Below, in pieces: positions 37,135 through 46,316 of a DNA stretch of 64,000 bases. A program made the position numbers and the translations under genes. Where the stretch lies: NCBI RefSeq assembly GCF_000987955.1, contig NZ_LAZU01000031.1:62001-126000 (forward strand), written 5' to 3'. This DNA comes from Paenibacillus sp. DMB20. Lineage in GTDB: Bacteria > Bacillota > Bacilli > Paenibacillales > Paenibacillaceae. The notes beneath the pieces were generated by a model. It was not told the DNA's origin, did no database searches, and was given only the letters and a program-made list of their open reading frames with translations. Positions within the stretch are counted from its first letter, which is position 1; every line of letters starts with the position of its first letter.

Positions 37135-38663
37135 ATGGAAAATACAGTCGGGCGATCCAATAACACAAAAGCGCCATATGGAATTATATTTATACTGTTA
37201 ACGGGGGCGTTTGTGTCCCTGCTGAGCAACACCCTGCTAAACATAGCATTGCCATCGATCATGGAGCATTTTCATATCACCAGTCCGTCAACCGTTCAAT
37301 GGCTGACGACCGGCTACATGCTTGTCAACGGAATTATGATCCCTTCCACCGCGTTTTTGATTCAGCGGTTTTCCGTTAGAAGACTGTTTCTGACGGCTAT
37401 GAGCTTGTTCACCTTAGGTACCATATTGGGGGGATTCGCTCCTTCCTTTGCCGTGCTTCTTATCGGACGCATGGTACAGGCTTCCGGCTCGGCCATCATG
37501 ATGCCGCTTCTGATGAACGTCATGCTCACCAGCTTTCCCGTTGAGAAACGCGGCGGCGCCATGGGGATGTTCGGCCTGGTCATGATTTTTGCGCCGGCCA
37601 TCGGTCCCACGCTTTCAGGATGGATCATCGAGCATTATAAGTGGAACATGCTGTTCCATATCATCTGGCCGATTGCTCTTCTTGTGATTGTGATCGGTTT
37701 GTTCAAACTGAGAGACAAGAAAGATAAAATCGCCATCCAACTGGATGTTCTTTCGATTATCCTGTCCAGCATCGGCTTCGGCGGAATTTTATACGGCTTT
37801 AGCGCTGCGGGCAACACCGATAAAGGGGGCTGGAGCAGCCCCGAGGTTTATATTACCCTGACCGCCGGCTTGATTGCCCTGGTGTTCTTTATCCTGCGTC
37901 AGTTCAAATTGAAACAGCCCATGCTGGATTTCCGGGTTTATAAATATCCGATGTTTGCCTTGGCATCCATGATATCCGTCGTTCTGAACATGGCAATGTT
38001 CTCCGCTATGCTGCTCATGCCGATATATTTGCAATCCATTCGCCATATCTCGCCGCTGCATTCCGGTTTGCTGCTGCTGCCGGGGGCGATCGTGATGGGG
38101 ATCATGTCCCCGATTACGGGGAAGCTGTTCGACAAATTCGGCGCCAAGGCACTTGCCCTGATCGGTTTGACGATAACCGCCGTGACCAGCTATACCTTCA
38201 GCCAATTGACGCTTGATACGTCGTACACCACGCTGATCCTGATGTACACGGCACGGATGTTCGGCATGTCCATGATTATGATGCCGGTCATGACTAACGG
38301 ATTGAACCAGCTTCCTCTTCGGTACACCCCGCACGGTACGGCGATGAACAGCACGCTGGCTCAGGTTTCCGGAGCTATCGGTACAGCTATGCTGATCACA
38401 GTCATGACCAACCGCACCAATCTCACATTGAGACCATGATGCAAAAAGCCATGGCGGGCTTGACCTCGAAGCCGTCCGCGGATGAGCTGAATACGCTAAA
38501 ACAGCAGGTTATCGCTCAGGGAACGGTTGAAGGGATCAACGATTCATTCCTCGTATCCGTCGGCATCATCATCGTGGCACTCGTGCTCGCTTTGTTTATC
38601 AAACGGGCGAAGCCGGCTGCCGATAAGGATCCGGAAACCGCCCCCCAGGCAGCTAAGGCTTAA
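37135..38663 (+). CDS. DHA2-family MFS multidrug transporter, LmrB-like (frameshifted as read)
   Basis: Drug:proton antiporter of about 508 residues with 14 membrane segments. Motifs are NTLLNIALPSIMEHF, QWLTTGYMLVNGIMIPSTAFLI, motif C GLVMIFAPAIGPTLSGWIIEHY and GLLLLPGAIVMGIMSPITGKLFDKFGAK, all close to Bacillus LmrB (lincomycin and puromycin export). Near 38416-38420 one base seems missing: TVMTNRT continues in another frame as SHIETMMQKAMAGL with the last membrane segment. The ATG at 37135 has a GGAGGG site. It is paired with a divergent TetR gene. Confidence 0.88.
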
Positions 38664-38708
38664 CTAGTGATATATCGCTTTTGATGCAAAAACTATATAG
38701 CTTAACCG

Positions 38709-38758
38709 AAAAAGACGATCCCTCCCGGTAAGAACCGGTTCGAGGGATCGTCTTTTTT
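38709..38758 (+). terminator. intrinsic terminator after LmrB-like gene
   Basis: Perfect 14-bp stem AAAGACGATCCCTC / GAGGGATCGTCTTT followed by T6. Confidence 0.88.
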
Positions 38759-38870
38759 AGAGATAAGAAAGCATAAATTTCATAGGTTTACCTTCTGATA
38801 TCGCAAGAAAAATTTCCGCTATATGCGGTCTGTCTTCTGAGAAAGTACTTCGATAGACGTTTTTTCTTTT
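38759..38870. repeat. interspersed intergenic hairpin repeat, copy between convergent MFS genes
   Basis: Full-length copy: AGAGATAAGAAAG at one end, CCGCTATATGCGG hairpin and TTCGATAGACGTTTTTTCT at the other. It lies between two convergent transporter genes. Confidence 0.8.
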
Positions 38871-38876
38871 GGGTAT

Positions 38877-40071
38877 TTAGGCCGCTGTTTCGGACTCCCC
38901 TTGTTTTTCTTTCCATGCAACGGAGAACACCCAGGCAACAAGAAGCATGAATGCGGAAAACGCATAAGGGTAATTGATGTTCCAATCAAACAGGAACCCG
39001 CCGAAGAGCGGCCCCATGATATTGCCAAAGCTTGTATACGTGGAGTTCATGCCGGCCACGAAGCCCTGGTCTTCGCCCGCCATTCTGGACAGGAGCGTGG
39101 TTAGTGCCGGCCGCAGCAGGTCGAAGGCGAGAAACATGACAAAGGTAACGGCAAGAATCAGCCAATAATTGCTGACGAAAATCGAAAGGAACAAGAACAC
39201 AACCGAAACCACCAAAAAGATCTGAATCAGCCTTCTCTCGCCAAACTTCTCCACCAGCTTTCCAAACAGGAAAATTTGGGCGACGGTTCCCAATATCGCA
39301 CTTACGATAAGGATCGTTGCTATATCCGTCGGAGTGAAACCGAATTTCGCATCGACGAACAGGCCGAACACGGTATCAAAGGCGGACAAACCGAACGACA
39401 GGGCGAAAATAATGATAAACGGTATAAAATAAAGCGAATGCGTTGATTTTTTCAGTTCCTGGAAGATGTTGATTTTCACCTTCTGCTTGGCGTTGAGCTT
39501 CAGTTGCTCCCGGGAGAGCGGCTCCTTCAGCATGAACAGCGAGAAAACGGCGGATAACAGGGCGATGCCCGCGGCCAGGAAAAAAGGCACCCGGATACCG
39601 AACCCGGCGGCATAACCGCCGATCCCCGGTCCGATGATGAAACCGATGCTGATGGAGGCCGAAACATACCCGAGCGCTTTAGGCCTCTCCTCCAGCGATG
39701 TAATGTCCGCCACGAACGCGGTAACCGCCGGCATCACAAGGGCAGCGCTGATTCCTCCCAGTATCCTGGACAGGTAAAGAATCCACACATTGCTGCCGAC
39801 GGCGAAAATAAGCTCGGATACGGCTAGAACAAACATCCCGATCACAATCATTTTTTTTTCGGCCGAACCGGTCGACCCAGATGCCCGCGATCGGAGACAT
39901 GAGCAGCTGGGAAATGGCAAACAGCGAAATCAAATAGCCCATGACTTCTCCGGAAAAATGCAGCTCCCGCATCAAGGTCGGCATAATCGGAATAACGAGA
40001 CTCATGCCCAGAAAGGCAATAAACAAATTCGACAACAGTAAAAATAAGGGTGCATTGCGTTTTATGCTCAT
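38877..40071 (-). CDS. DHA1-family MFS drug efflux transporter (frameshifted as read)
   Basis: A 12-segment MFS protein of about 397 residues, of the Bmr/NorA/TetA-like group. Marks are LSNLFIAFLGMSLVIPIMPTLM in segment 1, the loop DRFGRKK, SRILGGISAALVMPAVTAFVAD in segment 4 and GFIIGPGIGGY (motif C) in segment 5. Removing one base from the T9 run 39851-39859 joins FGRK to KMIVIGMFVLAVSE. It is co-directional with and 87 bases after a TetR gene, which probably controls it. It exports an unknown drug. Confidence 0.88.
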
Positions 40072-40158
40072 AAAAATAACCTCGTTCTTAAGTATAGACA
40101 GATAGACACTTCAGAAAACGTAAAGGCATGCCGGAAAGAGGCTGCTTCTATGCGAAAT

Positions 40159-40749
40159 CTAGGTCTCGCCGGGCCTGATCATTTGAGAGGAAATCCCTCT
40201 CCAATAAATTTTCCATGAAACCTGCAGCACTCTGTCAAAAGCTTCCGGCGTATCGTAAAACAGCTGAACCACGACGCCGTCCATAAATGTAACAAAGGAC
40301 AAGGCAGCGTCTTCGGGAGGCAGGACAATGTCATCTCTATGCTCGTAAAAGACCCGCTCAAGCAGCAGCTCCAGATGGGAATAATAGCTGCGGAAGCTTG
40401 GCTGGAACACCTGACATAAATGGGCTGGGGGCATAAAAGCCATCAGCAGCATGAACGACAAATTATCATGGGTCAGGTACCGCTGCTTGTAATCGTTCAA
40501 AAAGGCCAGCAGGACCTCATCCAGCGGTTTTCCCGACGTTTTCCTGAAATATATTTTCAAAAATTCAATTTCATCCTCGATGGCTTCCTCATTCATCTTC
40601 AGCACGAGCTCGTCCTTGCTCTTGAAATAGTGATACAGGGACTGCTTCTTGATCCCCGCTTCTTCCGCAATCTTCGCAAGCTTCGTTCCTTCGTACCCGT
40701 ATAAAATAAAATGCTTTTTCGCTATTTCCTTGATCCGTCCTTCATTCAT
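40159..40749 (-). CDS. TetR/AcrR-family regulator of the second MFS pump
   Basis: A 196-residue regulator with N-terminal HTH IKEIAKKHFILYGYEGTKLAKIAEEAGIKKQSLYHYFKSKDELVL and a helical ligand-binding domain (LSFMLLMAFMPPAHL, SFVTFMDGVVVQLFY). The ATG at 40749 follows GGTGG; an upstream start at 40767 has no site. It is the first gene of a two-gene unit with the MFS pump. A CTGAC-TACA-GTCAG palindrome upstream is a candidate autoregulatory site. Confidence 0.9.
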   Translation of the reverse strand: MNEGRIKEIAKKHFILYGYEGTKLAKIAEEAGIKKQSLYHYFKSKDELVLKMNEEAIEDEIEFLKIYFRKTSGKPLDEVLLAFLNDYKQRYLTHDNLSFMLLMAFMPPAHLCQVFQPSFRSYYSHLELLLERVFYEHRDDIVLPPEDAALSFVTFMDGVVVQLFYDTPEAFDRVLQVSWKIYWRGISSQMIRPGET

Positions 40750-40850
40750 ATGTGCCACCACCGCCATTCGGATAACAAGCGTTATATCCGGAATTTGATT
40801 CCTTACAGCTTATCAGGAGATTATCCAGAAATCAAATTTTTCTTTACCCC

Positions 40851-40923
40851 TAGTCAGTCTATTCGTTTATTTTCTTTTAAATTCACATAGTATATATGAT
40901 TTATTTAAACTGACTACAGTCAG
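40851..40923 (-). promoter_or_regulatory. candidate TetR operator region
   Basis: Palindrome CTGACTACAGTCAG at 40910-40923 and a related half-site TAGTCAGT at 40851-40858, on either side of an AT-rich stretch holding TATACT. It lies upstream of the TetR gene. Confidence 0.45.
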
Positions 40924-41027
40924 GTAAATCCTTGTATCCGATCGTTGTCTTCCTTTAACCGTCCCTCCTTACGGCAATGGAAAAAGACCTGCAAAGGGAT
41001 GTTCCCCGCCGGCCTCTGATCGGTCGT

Positions 41028-41136
41028 AAGAAAAACGTCTATCGACGTACTCTCAAAGAAGACAGACCGCATATAGCGGATGTTTTTCTTGCGAGATAAG
41101 GATCGCAAACCTCTGAAGTTTATACTTTCTATCTCT
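41028..41136. repeat. interspersed intergenic hairpin repeat, inverted full copy
   Basis: Reverse-complement copy matching copy 1 over nearly its whole length, including CCTCTGAAGTTTATACTTTCT and ACGTCTATCGACGT. It lies next to the pepF terminator. Confidence 0.8.
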
Positions 41137-41186
41137 TAAAAAAAGCCGGGCGAAAATCAGGATATCCTCCCGATCTCGCCCGGCTC
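41137..41186 (-). terminator. intrinsic terminator after PepF
   Basis: Stem AGCCGGGCGA / TCGCCCGGCT with a 22-base loop followed by T7 on the minus strand. Confidence 0.82.
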
Positions 41187-41209
41187 TCGCTATTAAAGAA
41201 TAACTATGA

Positions 41210-42904
41210 TTACAGCGCTTTGTCGTCCACGCTGTTCAGCCAGTTCTCGATATCGCCGACCACGGAAGCGACGCAGCCGTCTTCAAACGGCGATTTGAGA
41301 CCCGCATACTTGACCAGCTCCACAAACGACTTGCTCCCGCCGACCTGGCACAGTCTAAGGTAGTCGGCCCATGCCGCTTCATAGTTCTCATGCAGGCGCA
41401 CCCAGAACTGGAAGGCGCAAATTTGGGCAAGCGTGTAGTCGATATAATAGAACGGGGATCTGAAAATATGCCCCTGCTTGTGCCAAAAGCCGCCATTCTC
41501 CAAATACTCGTTGCCCGCAAAATTACGGTGCGGCAGGTATTTGCGCTCGATTTCGCGCCATGCGGCTTTACGCTCGGCCGGGGTTGCATCCGGATTGGCG
41601 TATACGAAATGCTGGAACTCATCCACCGACACGCCGTAAGGGATAAACTCCAATCCTTGCGCCAAATGGCTGAATTTGTACTTCTCGGTGTCCTCTTTGA
41701 AGAACAGCTCCATCCAAGGCCATGTAAAAAACTCCATGCTCATGGAATGGATTTCACAGGCTTCGTAGGTCGGGAAATTGTATTCCGGCACCTCGAAACC
41801 GCGGCTTTCATATACCTGGAAGGCATGCCCCGCTTCATGGGTCAACACGTCGATATCCCCGGAGGTGCCGTTAAAGTTGGAGAAAATAAACGGTGCCTTA
41901 TAGTTCGGAATAAAGGTACAGTAACCGCCGGCTTGCTTGCCTTTTTTGCTGACCAGGTCCATCAGGTCGTTCTCGACCATAAAGGTGAAGAATTCGTTCA
42001 TTTCCGGGGCCAGTTCGCTGTACATCTTTTTGCCGTTTTCCACGATCCATTCCGGATCTCCCTTCGGCGTTGCGTTGCCGGATTTGAAGGTGAAGCCCTC
42101 ATCGTAGAACAGCAACTCATCAACGCCGATGCGGCTGCGTTGGCGCTCCTTCAGCTTGGTAGCCATCGGCACGATGTAATCCAGTACCTGCTGTCTGAAG
42201 TTCACAACCATCTCCGCATTATAATCCGTACGCGCCATGCGGGCGTAGCCCAGTTCCACGAAGTTGTTGTAACCCAGCTTCTTGGCGATTCTCGTCCGCA
42301 CCTTTACCAGGTCGTCATAGATTCGGTCAAAATCGGCCTCATGCTCAGCCATAAACTTATAACGCGCATCAAAGGCACGCTGGCGGACATCCCGGTCCGT
42401 AGACAGTTCATAAGGGGTCAATTGGGAAAGCGTAAGCTCCTCGCCGTCAAAAGGAATCTTGGCCGATGCGATGAGCTGGGCGTATTCGGTCGACAACTTG
42501 TTCTCGAGCTGAAGATCCTCAATGACTTCGGGACTGAACGTTTTCAGCGACAATTCGGCCAAAGCAAACAGTTGACGTCCCCACTTGGCTTCCAGCTCGC
42601 TGCGGAACTTGGAACCTACCAACGCTCGGTAATAATCGGTTATGTATTCCTGGAACACCGGTTCCGCTTCGTCCATAAAATCCTGCTCCGCTTTATAAAA
42701 GGAATCGGTTGTATCAATGGAATGACGGATGCTGACCAGCGTGGATTGCGTGTCCATGTTATGGCGAAGCTTGTTGATCGCCGCCATCGCCTGGTCCTGC
42801 TCTTCGAAGGTGGACGCTTCGTTGAATTGTTTCAGCAGTTCTTTAAACCGCTGTTCAATTTCTTTAATGTCGGGACGCTTATACGGATACTCCGTAAACT
42901 TCAT
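41210..42904 (-). CDS. M3-family oligoendopeptidase, PepF type
   Basis: Cytoplasmic zinc metallopeptidase cutting short peptides; 564 residues, the length of this PepF subgroup. The zinc motif HEAGH is in DIDVLTHEAGHAFQVYESRG (about residue 345), with the third ligand Glu in YEACEIHSMSMEFF. The C-terminal FWHKQGHIFRSPFYYIDYTLAQICAFQFW stretch is characteristic of the family. The ATG at 42904 has a GGGAAGGG site. It is monocistronic. Confidence 0.94.
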   Translation of the reverse strand: MKFTEYPYKRPDIKEIEQRFKELLKQFNEASTFEEQDQAMAAINKLRHNMDTQSTLVSIRHSIDTTDSFYKAEQDFMDEAEPVFQEYITDYYRALVGSKFRSELEAKWGRQLFALAELSLKTFSPEVIEDLQLENKLSTEYAQLIASAKIPFDGEELTLSQLTPYELSTDRDVRQRAFDARYKFMAEHEADFDRIYDDLVKVRTRIAKKLGYNNFVELGYARMARTDYNAEMVVNFRQQVLDYIVPMATKLKERQRSRIGVDELLFYDEGFTFKSGNATPKGDPEWIVENGKKMYSELAPEMNEFFTFMVENDLMDLVSKKGKQAGGYCTFIPNYKAPFIFSNFNGTSGDIDVLTHEAGHAFQVYESRGFEVPEYNFPTYEACEIHSMSMEFFTWPWMELFFKEDTEKYKFSHLAQGLEFIPYGVSVDEFQHFVYANPDATPAERKAAWREIERKYLPHRNFAGNEYLENGGFWHKQGHIFRSPFYYIDYTLAQICAFQFWVRLHENYEAAWADYLRLCQVGGSKSFVELVKYAGLKSPFEDGCVASVVGDIENWLNSVDDKAL

Positions 42905-42993
42905 TGTTTAACCCTTCCCTTCTGATTATAAGTACATTCATTATACTAAAATTTGAAAGAAAGAATACCATAAATTTCAATTCCATAGAACCG

Positions 42994-43040
42994 TAAAAAA
43001 GAAAGATGCGGCTTTCTGCCGTCCAGAAAGCACGCATCCG
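42994..43040 (-). terminator. intrinsic terminator after sat-like gene
   Basis: Stem GATGCG..GCTTTCTG / CAGAAAGC.CGCATC (one bulge) followed by TTTCTTTTTT on the minus strand. Confidence 0.82.
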
Positions 43041-43058
43041 ACTTGTTTGGTTTCGTAG

Positions 43059-43607
43059 TTATTCCAGCAATAAATACCAATATATAGCAATTTCATTGGT
43101 GTCACGATCAATGCCTCTATATAGATGCAGGTCGAAGCCGCCGATGGCAAAGCCATAGCTTTCATAAAATCTGCACGCTCCGACATTGTTGTTTTGCGTC
43201 TCCAGCATGATGCCGGTCAGCCCCTTCCTGCGAGCCCATTGCTGGACCTCGTCCATGAGCATGCGGCCGATGCCATGCCGTCTGTACGCGTTGTCCACCT
43301 TGATGTCATCCACGTAGGCGTATTGATTCCAGTTTCGCTTGACGACGACCAGACCTGCGATAGTCCCTTCTACATCCGCCAAGTAAATGACCTGATCCGG
43401 GTGATCCAGGTATTCTTCCAAATCCAGTTGATCGTCCGGTTCCTTCGGATACCGCTTCTCATAAGCCGGAATCGCCTTGATCGAATATCGGATCGAGTTG
43501 TCCTCCGTATACAGGGAGAGTACCGAATCCACTGTAAAGCGATCATCAATAAGGATGGGGTGGTCCAGATCCTCAGCCGTCAATTCCCTAATCGTCACTT
43601 TCTTCAT
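43059..43607 (-). CDS. streptothricin N-acetyltransferase-like GNAT
   Basis: A 182-residue GNAT acetyltransferase close to the SatA/Sat group. Marks are the IPAYEKRY segment, the acetyl-CoA loop VDNAYRRHGIGRMLMDEVQQWA, LTGIMLETQNNNVGACRFYESYGFAIGGFDLHLYRG and the EIAIYWYL end. It would acetylate and inactivate streptothricin, though a related substrate is possible. The ATG at 43607 uses AGGAGCGGG as its site. That site is the 3' arm of a perfect inverted repeat with a short ORF upstream, which suggests inducible translation. The satA symbol is not used because specificity is inferred. Confidence 0.85.
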   Translation of the reverse strand: MKKVTIRELTAEDLDHPILIDDRFTVDSVLSLYTEDNSIRYSIKAIPAYEKRYPKEPDDQLDLEEYLDHPDQVIYLADVEGTIAGLVVVKRNWNQYAYVDDIKVDNAYRRHGIGRMLMDEVQQWARRKGLTGIMLETQNNNVGACRFYESYGFAIGGFDLHLYRGIDRDTNEIAIYWYLLLE

Positions 43608-43611
43608 GTTA

Positions 43612-43663
43612 CCCGCTCCTTTTTCGATAAAAGTTGGATGATGATAACCTAAGCAGGAGCGGG
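43612..43663 (-). promoter_or_regulatory. stem hiding the ribosome-binding site of the sat-like gene
   Basis: Perfect 9-bp inverted repeat in the transcript: CCCGCTCCT (43663-43655) pairs with AGGAGCGGG (43620-43612), 34-base loop. The 3' arm contains the gene's Shine-Dalgarno, eight bases from the ATG. Confidence 0.6.
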
Positions 43664-43674
43664 GGACCACGGAC

Positions 43675-43701
43675 TTAACGGTGGACCTTATCTGCTGTCA
43701 T
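43675..43701 (-). CDS. possible 8-residue leader peptide of the sat-like gene
   Basis: ATG at 43701 preceded by AAGGAAGGTG, codons MTADKVHR then TAA. Its stop lies 11 bases before the 5' arm of the stem that hides the downstream ribosome-binding site, the spacing expected if a stalled ribosome opens the stem. Inference. Confidence 0.4.
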   Translation of the reverse strand: MTADKVHR

Positions 43702-43774
43702 ATGAATCGGCACCTTCCTTGTTATTTTTTTGTTCTATCGCAAGTGGAATTATCACGAAGCCACTCTCGCCATC

Positions 43775-44317
43775 CTATACCATGGCTTCCGTCCAAACCC
43801 TCTGCCAAAGCTGCTCCACCGTCGCCTCGGCAGACTGATTCGATGTGTCCATCCATAAGCCAATGTTTGGCGTTTCTTCGTGCAATCGGCGGTCCAGTTC
43901 GGCAACCGTCCACAATCCGTAACCTTTCTTCGGCCGGGCCGCTTCCCTACATGCCACCGATTCCGGACTCGGCGCCAGCACGATGACGTATAAAGGGCGG
44001 TTTCGGATAAACTCCACCGTTTCCTGAAGCATGTTTCCGATAATAACGTCCTGCATCACGACACTGAAACCGGCCTCAAAATAAGCATCTGCCGCCGCAG
44101 CGGAAATTTGATGGCGTAAACGCAGCTGTCTGACCGCTTCTCCCTCGGAGTCCGGCAGCATTTCCTCTCTCCCGCTGACGATCATTCGCCTGAAAGCATC
44201 ACCGCGCAAATGAACGCCTCTATCAAATTTCTCCGCAAGAAGTTGTGCAACGGTCGATTTTCCCGAGGCCATTATTCCCGTGATCAGAAAAATCCCCCTA
44301 TTTTCGTTGGTTAGCAT
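43775..44317 (-). CDS. P-loop kinase-like protein (zeta-toxin / antibiotic phosphotransferase type)
   Basis: A 180-residue AAA/kinase-fold protein. The Walker A is GIMASGKSTVAQLLAEKF at the N-terminus, followed by HLRGDAFRRMIVSGREEM, where the Asp fits a catalytic base as in chloramphenicol phosphotransferase and zeta toxins, and YVIVLAPSPESVACREAARPKKGYG resembles their lid region. The ATG at 44317 follows AAAGGTGGCCC. Phosphorylation of a small molecule or nucleotide-sugar is likely; the substrate is unknown. It sits next to the sat-like gene. Confidence 0.75.
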   Translation of the reverse strand: MLTNENRGIFLITGIMASGKSTVAQLLAEKFDRGVHLRGDAFRRMIVSGREEMLPDSEGEAVRQLRLRHQISAAAADAYFEAGFSVVMQDVIIGNMLQETVEFIRNRPLYVIVLAPSPESVACREAARPKKGYGLWTVAELDRRLHEETPNIGLWMDTSNQSAEATVEQLWQRVWTEAMV

Positions 44318-44397
44318 GGATGGGCCACCTTTCTTCAACATCGAACACATAATTTTGTTTATAAAAATGGACGACGTTTCAATGGTCCGAACGCCAT

Positions 44398-45175
44398 TTA
44401 TCTCATTTGCCTTTTTAACAGATCCTCAAAGATGCCCGCAACATAGGCCGGTCCCTTCTTCAGATCATTGTGCTCCAGAATCAGCCGGCTCTGGCGTTCA
44501 TCCATATCGAACGAGCGCTCCAGCCAACCGGATAATCCTTTGCCTTTGCGGTCCACCTCCACCAGAACCGTCAGACGATCGGATTCCAGGTACATAATCA
44601 GCTCCAGCTCCCTGATTCCTCCGGCAAATTCGGGTCCCGGGTAAAACTCGATTTCCTGAACAAAAGGAATTCCGCGGCCCAAGCGGGGATGATGCTCGCA
44701 GGTCGCCGTTTTGAAACGGAACCCGAGCTGCGATACCGCATCCAGCACAACCGAAGCATAAGGGTGGGGCGTAACTTCGATGAAATCCCGGTCCTTCGGA
44801 TCGATCGCATATTCGATATCCAGACCCGTATGCAGCCAAACCGGCTGTCTGGACAAGGTTAGCGGCGTTTCCAGCGGCAGCGGAAATTCGAAAGGAATCT
44901 GCAGCTTATCTCCCTGCTTTACCACGAGACTGTCCGATACTTTAATTTTGGCGATCGTGTAGTCTTCCGAGAACTTCTTATCGTCATGCTCCCTGATGTA
45001 CTCGGTCATCAACTTAACATAAATCCGGTCCACGTTTTGATCCGCGTTTCCGCCTTTTATGTGGATCATCCCTCTTACATCCTCACCCGGATAATACGAG
45101 GATTTCTCCAGATGCGTGTTCACCTCAACCGCTCCGATTCCTACGCTGGCCAACATTTTGTTAAAAAAAAGACAT
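44398..45175 (-). CDS. spo0M: sporulation-control protein Spo0M (frameshifted as read)
   Basis: Arrestin-like protein of about 258 residues that influences entry into sporulation in bacilli. It starts MSFFNKMLASVGIGAVEVNTHLEKSSYYPGEDVRG, then YVKLMTEYIRE, the beta-sandwich core with QIPFEFPLPLETPLT, and the C-terminal SGWLERSFDMDERQSRLILEH. Removing one base from the A8 run 45163-45170 adds the conserved first six residues from the ATG at 45175, which has a GGGGGGG site. As read, the frame would have to start at internal codon MLASVG. Confidence 0.9.
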
Positions 45176-45497
45176 GTTTGCGCCCCCCCTATTCATTTGG
45201 ATAATACGGATATACGCGTTAGAAAAAGGAAGGTTTCTTTTTAACGGATCCGCCATTCGTCATCGTAAGTCCTTTTTGATTTCCCGAATAGGTTCCATCC
45301 GGCTTTACGACTTTTTTTCAGCGGAGGCAGGATTCCACATATCTTCTCGTCAAAAATTTAGGTATGCTTAATATGATGTGGGCATTGATTTATTCCGTCC
45401 ACGATATCGTTTTATAGTTCGCCCATCATGCCAACTCTTTTCAGACGGTTGCTCTTGTCAAAGGGGGCATGATCGGTCGATTAAGGGGTGATCAAAC
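45176..45497. other. divergent intergenic region
   Basis: About 320 bases between spo0M and the nuclease-fold gene. A TATGAT box near 45373 could serve the plus-strand gene. No further gene, operator or terminator was recognised. Confidence 0.45.
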
Positions 45498-46232
45498 ATG
45501 AGCCGGGATATTCGGCTTAAAGTAATGTCTTACAATATCCGCCATGGTCGGGGAATGGACGAACGGTATGATCTGCAGCGGATTGCCGGGGTGCTGCGGG
45601 ATTCGTCAGCGGATATTATCGGTTTGCAAGAGGTGGACCGGCACTACGCGGACCGAAGCAGGTATGAGGATACCATATCGGAGTTAGCTCAGAATCTGGG
45701 CATGTTTTACCGATACGGAGCCAACGTCGTGTTGCCTCCCGAGGAAGGAAGAACAAAACAGCGGGAATACGGGATAGCTGTCCTCAGCAAATATCCTATC
45801 GTCTCTTCCGGTTATCATCCGCTGAACAGCTTTGATGACGAGCAGCGCGGTTTGCTCTCGGCGGAGATCGTCGTAAACGGCGCCAGCCTCCATTTTCACT
45901 GTGTTCACCTGGCGCTGGAGGAGCATCACCGGATCGCTCAGGTGGAGGAAATGGCAGGGATAGCCGACGCGAAGGACGGCCCCTGCGTCATCGTCGGAGA
46001 TTTCAATGCCCACCCGGAAGGGCCGGAAATTGAAAGGATGGAGCAGAGATGCACGAATGTTTTTAGCGGCGCACATGCGGCCTATACTTTTCCTTCCGAT
46101 GATCCGGCAGAAACGCTTGACTATATCTTCATCCATCATGGGCTGGAATACCGCGGCGAACGTGAAATTATTCAGTCTGCCGCTTCCGATCATTGCCCGA
46201 TTGCTGCTTACGTGTACCTAAACGGAAGATAA
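45498..46232 (+). CDS. endonuclease/exonuclease/phosphatase-fold hydrolase
   Basis: A 244-residue cytoplasmic protein of the EEP superfamily. Metal and catalytic motifs appear in order: MSYNIRHG (Asn), IIGLQEVD (Glu), HCVHLAL, VIVGDFNAHP (Asp, Asn), TLDYIFI (Asp) and AASDHCPIAA (Asp, His). Members cleave DNA, RNA or phospho-lipids/sugars; nothing in the context picks the substrate. The ATG has an AAGGGGTG site. It is followed 84 bases later by an esterase on the same strand. Confidence 0.88.
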   Translation: MSRDIRLKVMSYNIRHGRGMDERYDLQRIAGVLRDSSADIIGLQEVDRHYADRSRYEDTISELAQNLGMFYRYGANVVLPPEEGRTKQREYGIAVLSKYPIVSSGYHPLNSFDDEQRGLLSAEIVVNGASLHFHCVHLALEEHHRIAQVEEMAGIADAKDGPCVIVGDFNAHPEGPEIERMEQRCTNVFSGAHAAYTFPSDDPAETLDYIFIHHGLEYRGEREIIQSAASDHCPIAAYVYLNGR

Positions 46233-46316
46233 CTGTTTTTATCCGAAACAAAATGCTCTTATCCCCTTTCATCGCAGAGGCGAAGGGGATGAATCAGGAT
46301 TAAAGGAGGCTTTTCC

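Noticed and set aside
41390..42925. Open frame of 511 codons on the plus strand opposite PepF
   Set aside because: Antisense shadow of a well-supported peptidase gene; no motif and no ribosome-binding site.
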